Source: Planctomycetota bacterium (GTDB lineage: Bacteria; Planctomycetota; Brocadiia; Brocadiales; Brocadiaceae). From it: DNA of 64,000 nucleotides. Numbering within the stretch: the first letter of the stretch is position 1; each line of letters begins with the position of its first letter. Positions 58,575-64,000 of this stretch are shown in pieces. Made by a program: the position numbers and the translations under genes. The stretch lies in contig JACRII010000073.1 in assembly GCA_016235875.1 (NCBI GenBank), positions 1 to 64,000 on the forward strand, in the 5' to 3' direction. The notes under the pieces were generated by a model. The model had not been told where the DNA came from. It saw only the letters and a list, made by a program, of their open reading frames with translations, and did not search any database.

Positions 58575-60260
58575 TTACCTTTTAGCCTTGCCCTTTGGCT
58601 TTGCCTTGGATTTTGGAGTTATTTTTGGTTTTGGTTTTTGTTTTGGCATTGATTTCACAACCGTTTTAGCTTTGGCTTTCTCTTTTCCGGCTAAAATCTG
58701 TTCAGCTTCTTCGCTATCCGCCTCCATGATGTATCTTATTCCTGTTACTTCTGCGGCCTCACGTGTCAAGGTTACAATATCGTTTCGTGTTAGATGTTCC
58801 AATGCAAACTTTCTCGAACCGCACATCAATTGCCGCAGACCCTGGGATAAGCGTTGATAATATGAATAAACTCCAAGCGCCCCCGCAGGGACTTCCTTGC
58901 CGTTAGAACTGAATAGTCTCTTTGTCCTGGAAGCTAAAACGAATATTTCTTCCATTGTTCTGCCATAAGGTTCGATAGTCTTGTCGACAGCATTTTTATT
59001 AATTTGTTCGGCGATTAATTTTCCGACATGTGCCGCGCAGAGCGGTGAACGTGCCATGCCAACAGCCTTGACATAAGGAGCGCCAAGCGCCATAGCCTTA
59101 AAGATATCATCCTCAAACGCAAAACCTCCGGCAAGGATAATATCGGGAACGTACTGACCTTTTGATGCTAATTTATGCACATAATTATAAGTAAGGGCGG
59201 CGATGTACAGGGTGGGCACTCCCCATTCATTCATCATATGCCAGGGGCTCATGCCTGTCCCGCCGCCGGCGCCATCTACGGTTAATACATCAACTCCAGC
59301 TATTGAACAATAACGAACCGCCCTTGCAAGGTCCGCAGGCCTGTAAGCGCCCGTCTTCAAGAAAACATATTTTGCGCCTGCCTTTCTTAATTCTTCCACC
59401 CTTTTTACGAAGCCCTCTTCATTGACCATTCCAACCCTGGAGTGTCTTTCAAATTCCTTAAATGCCTTACCAAAGACCGATGCCACCGCATTATCGTATG
59501 GATCGGGCAGCACAATATAGCCGCGGTCTCTTAGCAATCTTGCCTTTTCGAGATTATTAATCTTAACCTCTCCACCGATATCCTTAGCGCCTTGTCCCCA
59601 TTTCATTTCTACGGCCTGGACACCTAATTTATTTATACCATACTCAAGTACACCTAATCGGCTGTCTTCGACATTCTCTTGCATTACGATGATGCCATAG
59701 CCGTCTTTTTGCCAATTCTGAAAGGTTTTTACGCGATTTTCGAGATCAGGGCAGTGGGTTATTTTCCCATTTTCCAGCTTGGTATTAACGTCCATACCGC
59801 CTACATTTTCACCAATGGTTAATCCCGTACCAGAAATTGCAGAACCAATGGCTAATCCATCCCAATGTGTTTTTGCAACGTTTGTCGAACCTAACCCCGG
59901 TATCATTATCGGTAATTTTAGCTTAATTTCTTTATCTTTCCCCAACCTTGTTTCCGCGTTTACGTTCTCAAAAATTGCCTTGTCGCTGTCAGCCGCAATT
60001 CCAACTGCTCCAACAGCCGTACCCATGATGTTTAAATGTGAAAAATCTACGGGATATTCTTTATCTGCTCCGGCAGTAATAACTCCGAAAGGTTGTGGAT
60101 ACAAATTTTCTGAAGCCCTGAAGGCTGACTTTCCAATTTCGCAAAAACCTGGACACTCATCCACACAAACCGAACACATACCACTGGCAGGCGTCCTGTC
60201 ATTAGGTGTTCTGTTTTTTGTACGTGTTGCTGCCGACGCATTTGGTTTTGAAAATGACAT
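58575..60260 (-). CDS. FMN-binding glutamate-synthase-like protein with Lys/Pro tail
   Basis: A 561-residue protein of the archaeal-type GltB2/glutamate synthase central-domain family. The N-terminal GMCSVCVDECPGFCEIG may hold an Fe-S cluster; the FMN barrel contains MKWGQGAKDIGGEV, LKTGAYRPADLARAVRYCSI followed by AGVDVLTVDGAGGGTGMSPW, and IILAGGFAFEDDIFKAMALG. The glutaminase domain is absent, so ammonia or another partner would be needed, or the function differs. The last 35 residues are almost only Lys, Pro, Ala and Ser (KPKPKITPKSKAKPKGKAKR), an unusual tail. I chose ATG 60260, seven bases after AAAGGGG; the track start was a TTG two codons earlier. Confidence 0.88.
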   Translation of the reverse strand: MSFSKPNASAATRTKNRTPNDRTPASGMCSVCVDECPGFCEIGKSAFRASENLYPQPFGVITAGADKEYPVDFSHLNIMGTAVGAVGIAADSDKAIFENVNAETRLGKDKEIKLKLPIMIPGLGSTNVAKTHWDGLAIGSAISGTGLTIGENVGGMDVNTKLENGKITHCPDLENRVKTFQNWQKDGYGIIVMQENVEDSRLGVLEYGINKLGVQAVEMKWGQGAKDIGGEVKINNLEKARLLRDRGYIVLPDPYDNAVASVFGKAFKEFERHSRVGMVNEEGFVKRVEELRKAGAKYVFLKTGAYRPADLARAVRYCSIAGVDVLTVDGAGGGTGMSPWHMMNEWGVPTLYIAALTYNYVHKLASKGQYVPDIILAGGFAFEDDIFKAMALGAPYVKAVGMARSPLCAAHVGKLIAEQINKNAVDKTIEPYGRTMEEIFVLASRTKRLFSSNGKEVPAGALGVYSYYQRLSQGLRQLMCGSRKFALEHLTRNDIVTLTREAAEVTGIRYIMEADSEEAEQILAGKEKAKAKTVVKSMPKQKPKPKITPKSKAKPKGKAKR

Positions 60261-60683
60261 TTTCAAACCCCTTTCTTAATGAATAGGTAATTATGGTAAA
60301 TGAATATAATCTTAACATTATAGTTATTTATGATTTCAAACTCCGAATATATACACATTTTCAAATTTACTGTCAATATAATTTTATTAAGAAGTAAAAA
60401 TAGTCGTAAGTAGACTTAAAGTAGCACAAAACATGCCAATATGTTTTGAAAGTAAAAAAGTCAGTATTTTATTACTGAAAATGTATTCTGACATTGTTGT
60501 ATCTTAATGAAAGTGCGTTTACTTGCAATAAAAAAGAATTATAATTTATTTGTAAACAAAAAAAGGAGAATATATAATCGACGCTAAACTTCAAAGTAAA
60601 GTATTGGCTGAAAATAACCTATAGAGTGGTAGTTTTTCTCGCACTAAGTCTTTCAACACTTAGCAATGGATTGACACACCATA
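60261..60683. other. Divergent intergenic region
   Basis: These 423 AT-rich bases separate the glutamate-synthase-like gene from moxR. A strong ribosome-like AAGGAG at 60563-60568 is not followed by an ATG/GTG/TTG frame that I can support, so it may be a relic. No repeat or RNA was recognised. Confidence 0.4.
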
Positions 60684-61694
60684 ATGGGGGTTAATAAAAT
60701 TGTGAAACCGCAGTTAAAAATGAAGGATAATAGTACATTTATTAAAGAAAAGATTGAAAAAATAAAAAGGGAAGTCGGGAAGGTTATTGTTGGTCAAGAA
60801 GAGATGATTGAGGGTATTATTATTGCCCTTCTATCAGACGGGCATATTCTTTTAGAAGGTTATCCTGGACTAGGAAAGACCGTCACGGTAAAAACTATTG
60901 CATGTATACTGGATGCAAAATTTCAAAGGGTACAATTTACACCAGACCTTATTCCCGGCGATATAACAGGATTTGAAATGTGGGACCCTGAGTCGAGGAA
61001 AAGCAGGATACAAAAAGGTCCTGTATTTACCAATTTATTACTTGCTGATGAAATTAACCGCGCGCCTGCAAAGGTGCAAAGCGCTCTTCTTGAGGCGATG
61101 CAGGAAAAACAGGTAACCATTGGCCGGGAGACATATCATTTAGAGAGATTATTCCTCGTACTGGCGACTCAAAATCCCATTGAGATATCAGGTACGTATT
61201 TATTGCCCGAGGCAGAAATAGATCGGTTTATGTTCAAGTTAAAAGTATGTTACCCATCATATGGAGATGAAAGAGAAATTACAGAAAGGCAAATCCGGGA
61301 CGAGGAGATTGATTTAAACGTTGTTTTATCTCAGAAAGAATTACTCTCATTAAGACATACTATAGCGGAATGGTTGCCTTTGCATGAGGAATCTGCCATT
61401 GTAAAATACACAACAAGATTGGTCAGGGCTACAAGACCAGAAGAAAGTAACGGTGAGTTAAGAAATCTCGTAATGTACGGAGCATCACCCAGGGCATCTA
61501 TTGCTTTAGCGAAGGCATCGCGCGTGTATGCATTTATTCATGGAGAGGATATGGTATTACCCGATCATGTTCACAAAATGGCTTATCCTGTCCTTCGGCA
61601 TAGAATCATACTTACCCATGAGGCTGAGTCCCAGGGCATCGATTCTGACGCCATTATTGATAAAATACTGCATCGTGTCCCTCTGTTGGAATAA
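60684..61694 (+). CDS. MoxR-family AAA+ ATPase
   Basis: A 336-residue AAA+ chaperone: GQEEMIEGIIIALLSDGHIL followed by LEGYPGLGKT (Walker A), FQRVQFTPDLIPGDITGFEM, LLADEINRAPAKVQSALLEA (Walker B), RLFLVLATQNPIEISGTYLL followed by PEAEIDRFMFKL. MoxR proteins help assemble or activate metal- or VWA-containing complexes. It opens an operon with a DUF58 protein and a BatD-like protein. A GTG at 60702 after GGGGG is an alternative start; the family core is unaffected. Confidence 0.93.
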   Translation: MGVNKIVKPQLKMKDNSTFIKEKIEKIKREVGKVIVGQEEMIEGIIIALLSDGHILLEGYPGLGKTVTVKTIACILDAKFQRVQFTPDLIPGDITGFEMWDPESRKSRIQKGPVFTNLLLADEINRAPAKVQSALLEAMQEKQVTIGRETYHLERLFLVLATQNPIEISGTYLLPEAEIDRFMFKLKVCYPSYGDEREITERQIRDEEIDLNVVLSQKELLSLRHTIAEWLPLHEESAIVKYTTRLVRATRPEESNGELRNLVMYGASPRASIALAKASRVYAFIHGEDMVLPDHVHKMAYPVLRHRIILTHEAESQGIDSDAIIDKILHRVPLLE

Positions 61695-61699
61695 ACCAG

Positions 61700-62554
61700 A
61701 TGAAGAGGAGGATAAGGCTCTATTTACAACGATTGATTGGAAACTTCTTTGATGGGACATTTTCCAGCTATTTGAACGCCCCGCATGGCTTGGAACTCGA
61801 CGAACTCCGACAATACCAACCTGGAGATGATCTCAGGTCTGTTGACTGGAAGACAACGGCAAAGACAGGCAAACTCCATGTACGTATGAAATTGGTGGAT
61901 AAACGGGTAACCATTGTATTTCTTGTTGACAAAAGCCGGTCGGAGAAGTTTGGTTCTTTTATAAATACCAAAGAAGATATTCAAGCAAGCGTTCTCTCGC
62001 TCATTGTTTACGCCGCATCTGAAACAGGCAATGAGATAGGCTTTGTTACATTTACCGATCGGATAGAAAACTATATCCAACCCAAGGCCGGCGAAAAAGA
62101 GGCTTTAAAAAATATAAAAAATATTTTACTCGAAACACCGCAAAGCAATCGCACCGATTTAAATATTGCGTTTAAATTTTTAAATGAAAAGATACCCTCG
62201 ACTGCCCTGGTATTTATTCTGTCAGATTTTTTAGCTCCTTATAATTACGAACAATCGCTTAAAACACTATCCTATTTACATGAGGTAATTCCTATCATCA
62301 TTTCAGATAAGATGGAAACGGACTTGCCTGAGGCAAAGGGGTTTCTGACCGTTCAGGATGTAGAGACAGGTGCGATAAAATCCTTGGACATTTCAACAAC
62401 ACTAAAAAAAACAAAACCTTACCTGGCTGTATTGAGACAGTTAAACATAGATCATCTTGCACTATCTAACGAGGAAGACGAAGAAATCTGGATAAAAAAA
62501 ATCTCGGAATTTTTTGACAGACGCATCAGGAGGGGAGGGAGAAGGAGACGATGA
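61700..62554 (+). CDS. DUF58 protein (VWA-like)
   Basis: A 284-residue DUF58 protein: FSSYLNAPHGLELDELRQYQ followed by PGDDLRSVDWKTTAKTGKLH, VFLVDKSRSEKFGS (MIDAS-like DxSxS with Lys), NEIGFVTFTD, TALVFILSDF. DUF58 proteins work with MoxR. It starts 6 bases after moxR stops and ends with a run of Arg/Gly. Its stop overlaps the next start (ATGA). Confidence 0.9.
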   Translation: MKRRIRLYLQRLIGNFFDGTFSSYLNAPHGLELDELRQYQPGDDLRSVDWKTTAKTGKLHVRMKLVDKRVTIVFLVDKSRSEKFGSFINTKEDIQASVLSLIVYAASETGNEIGFVTFTDRIENYIQPKAGEKEALKNIKNILLETPQSNRTDLNIAFKFLNEKIPSTALVFILSDFLAPYNYEQSLKTLSYLHEVIPIIISDKMETDLPEAKGFLTVQDVETGAIKSLDISTTLKKTKPYLAVLRQLNIDHLALSNEEDEEIWIKKISEFFDRRIRRGGRRRR

Positions 62555-63945
62555 GATATATTTTTATTAGCTTGTTCATGAGTGCCGTTTTTTTAGGTAT
62601 CGGTCCTATTCACGTAAATGCACAAGAGCAATCCCAAACTCAGGAGCAGACAGAAGGAGAACAGGAATTTGCTCTGACAGATAAACCGCTTGAAATATGG
62701 ACATTTATCGATGATTACCGGGTAATTACGGGCAAAACGCTGCATCTGACCGTTCAGGTTATGTGGAAGTTGGGGATAACGGTGAATTTGGAAGGAGTTG
62801 ATAAAATCGACCTCTCTCCATGTAGGATTGAAGGCGTAACGATTGGAGAGCGCCAAATCTTCGACAATGAGCATGATTATATCGTGATTACCTATACCCT
62901 CTCGTTACCTTCGAATATCGGGGAAGGGATATATTCTATTCCCTCTTTTACTCTTTCTTACAGGAACGAAGTCGACAAGACCGAAGGAAAGTCCACCTCC
63001 TCGCCCGTTGCAATTAAAAAGGTACCCATACTTGTTGAAGGAAAGGTGAATAAAGACGTCATCACAATCGGCGATCAGATCAACTATGCCCTTACCATAC
63101 GGCATGAAAAGAATGTACGGGTAATATGGGAAAACATTGAAAAGCTGAATTTTTCCCCATTTGATATTTTGAAAAAGGACGTGGAAAAAACGACGGAAGG
63201 AAATATTGAAAAGATATTAATTAACTATACGCTCTCTTTGTATGAGGTAGGAGGGAAAAAGAAGACGCCTGAGATCCCTGAACTTACCATTTTATATTAT
63301 AAAGAATCGCAAACACAATCCGGTGAGGCAAAGAGCGATACCTCCCTCATCGAGACAAAGGAAGCCAAAGTCGACCCAATTCCTATTATTGTCAATAGCC
63401 TTTTGAAGGCGGTAGACGTACCTTTGGAAGGACTCAAGGGTCCGCTGTATTATTCAAAAAAGGATGTTTTTCTAAGGGGATACGTAACCATAGGTATCGG
63501 GGTGGCTTTATTACTCTTTTTAGGTGTAACGGCCTTACGTTCAATGGCAGGAAGGTTATCGCCGATTTCACCAAAACCTGTGACCGAAACACCAAAAATC
63601 GCCCTGGAAAGATTACAACACGCGGTGGCATCGTTCCAGTTTGCCGGTGAAGAAAAAGTAAATCGAACGAATATACAAGACATCAATAAATCTCTAAGGA
63701 CATATATAGGCACACTCCTGGGTATCTCGAATGAAGCGGCACAATCCGTCACAACCTCGGATTTCTTCAATTATGACACGCAAAAAAGATTAACAGGCGA
63801 AATTTCAACTACTGCCAGAACTGTATTAAAACAAATTGATACCGTTGTGTACGGCAGACAAATAAAGAAAGAAATGATTGATAAAATATTACAGGGAATC
63901 GAAGAAATAATAAAACAAACAAGTCCAATGTTTGTTAAACATTGA
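62551..63945 (+). CDS. BatD-like exported membrane protein
   Basis: A 464-residue protein with a signal peptide (ISLFMSAVFLGIGPIHVNAQ), a Gln/Glu-rich start, two beta-rich domains (about 45-155 and 160-280) and a membrane helix (about 310-330, VTIGIGVALLLFLGVTALRS), then a helical cytoplasmic domain. This is the layout of BatD-type partners of MoxR/DUF58/VWA systems for envelope or oxygen tolerance. AAGGAG precedes the ATG. VWA (BatA/B-like) genes would be expected beyond the window edge. The last 55 bases of the window hold nothing recognised. Confidence 0.8.
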   Translation: MRYIFISLFMSAVFLGIGPIHVNAQEQSQTQEQTEGEQEFALTDKPLEIWTFIDDYRVITGKTLHLTVQVMWKLGITVNLEGVDKIDLSPCRIEGVTIGERQIFDNEHDYIVITYTLSLPSNIGEGIYSIPSFTLSYRNEVDKTEGKSTSSPVAIKKVPILVEGKVNKDVITIGDQINYALTIRHEKNVRVIWENIEKLNFSPFDILKKDVEKTTEGNIEKILINYTLSLYEVGGKKKTPEIPELTILYYKESQTQSGEAKSDTSLIETKEAKVDPIPIIVNSLLKAVDVPLEGLKGPLYYSKKDVFLRGYVTIGIGVALLLFLGVTALRSMAGRLSPISPKPVTETPKIALERLQHAVASFQFAGEEKVNRTNIQDINKSLRTYIGTLLGISNEAAQSVTTSDFFNYDTQKRLTGEISTTARTVLKQIDTVVYGRQIKKEMIDKILQGIEEIIKQTSPMFVKH

Positions 63946-64000
63946 CGATAGTATGTACTTGAATTTTTTAAATCTAAATTGGATCAAACTTTCCTTAACT

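Noticed and set aside
59779-60279. 166-codon plus-strand frame opposite the glutamate-synthase-like gene
   Set aside because: Shadow of a conserved gene, with no ribosome site.

Overview
The window looks like part of the chromosome of an anaerobic, AT-rich planctomycete, most plausibly an anammox bacterium of the Brocadia type. This is an inference. It rests on two nitrite/formate-type transporter genes (HPP family and FocA/NirC) wired to sensory proteins, a McsA-McsB-ClpC arginine-phosphorylation/proteolysis operon outside the Firmicutes, a divergent RNase HII-like protein, a Hps-RraA fusion, and many dispersed palindromic repeats. No rRNA, tRNA or CRISPR array was seen.

Layout. 0.1-10.2 kb: a CACHE/PAS/GAF histidine kinase with its NtrC-type sigma54 activator, then HPP transporter, a CACHE-HAMP-PAS3 sensor that ends without a kinase domain, a membrane-anchored coiled-coil protein, a lone receiver and FocA/NirC; this reads as a nitrite-uptake and sensing block. 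10.4-14.7 kb (minus): hisD-hisC-hisB and a secreted PQQ-type propeller. 14.8-17.0 kb: RNase HII-like gene and asd, separated by a MITE-like inverted repeat. 17.0-20.5 kb: an accessory island with a soluble histidine kinase, a stand-alone receiver and a receiver fused to a CAP12/Pycsar-type TIR domain (the most exciting locus here: it has the three-gene layout of Detocs anti-phage systems but a TIR effector), followed by a brnT-brnA toxin-antitoxin pair lying between two copies of a decayed REP-type transposase 3' end. 20.5-33.3 kb: housekeeping genes (GlcF-like Fe-S protein, secreted Thr/Pro-rich protein, mutL, queD, hps-rraA, mcsA-mcsB-clpC, radA, SHOCT protein). 33.3-35.8 kb: palindromic repeats, a small cassette-like ORF with an attC-like site, an addiction-module/RelE pair and a winged-helix/HEPN-like gene pair.

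35.9-58.0 kb: a minus-strand surface-polysaccharide cluster (alkaline-phosphatase-fold hydrolase, ArnT-like and TPR-containing GT-C proteins, several glycosyltransferases, a tandem lipopolysaccharide-kinase-like protein, O-antigen ligase, CDGSH protein). It is split by a 9.5-kb integrative element (38508-48035) bounded by 24-bp direct repeats. The element carries a lambda-O-like replication protein gene with embedded iterons, a DnaB-like ATPase, a primase-type zinc-finger protein, small HTH proteins, a Dam-type methyltransferase, an ORF6N protein, accessory secreted/lipoprotein genes, a possible structured RNA and a tyrosine integrase, but no virion genes, so it is better described as a satellite-like or plasmid-like integrative element than as a complete prophage.

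58.0-64.0 kb: a secreted carboxypeptidase-regulatory-like protein, an FMN-binding glutamate-synthase-like protein with a Lys/Pro tail and, divergently, the start of a MoxR-DUF58-BatD-like operon that continues towards the window edge.

All assignments come from reading translated motifs and DNA by eye; no database search was run. Start sites were chosen from Shine-Dalgarno spacing and family-typical N-termini, and several differ from the longest reading frame.
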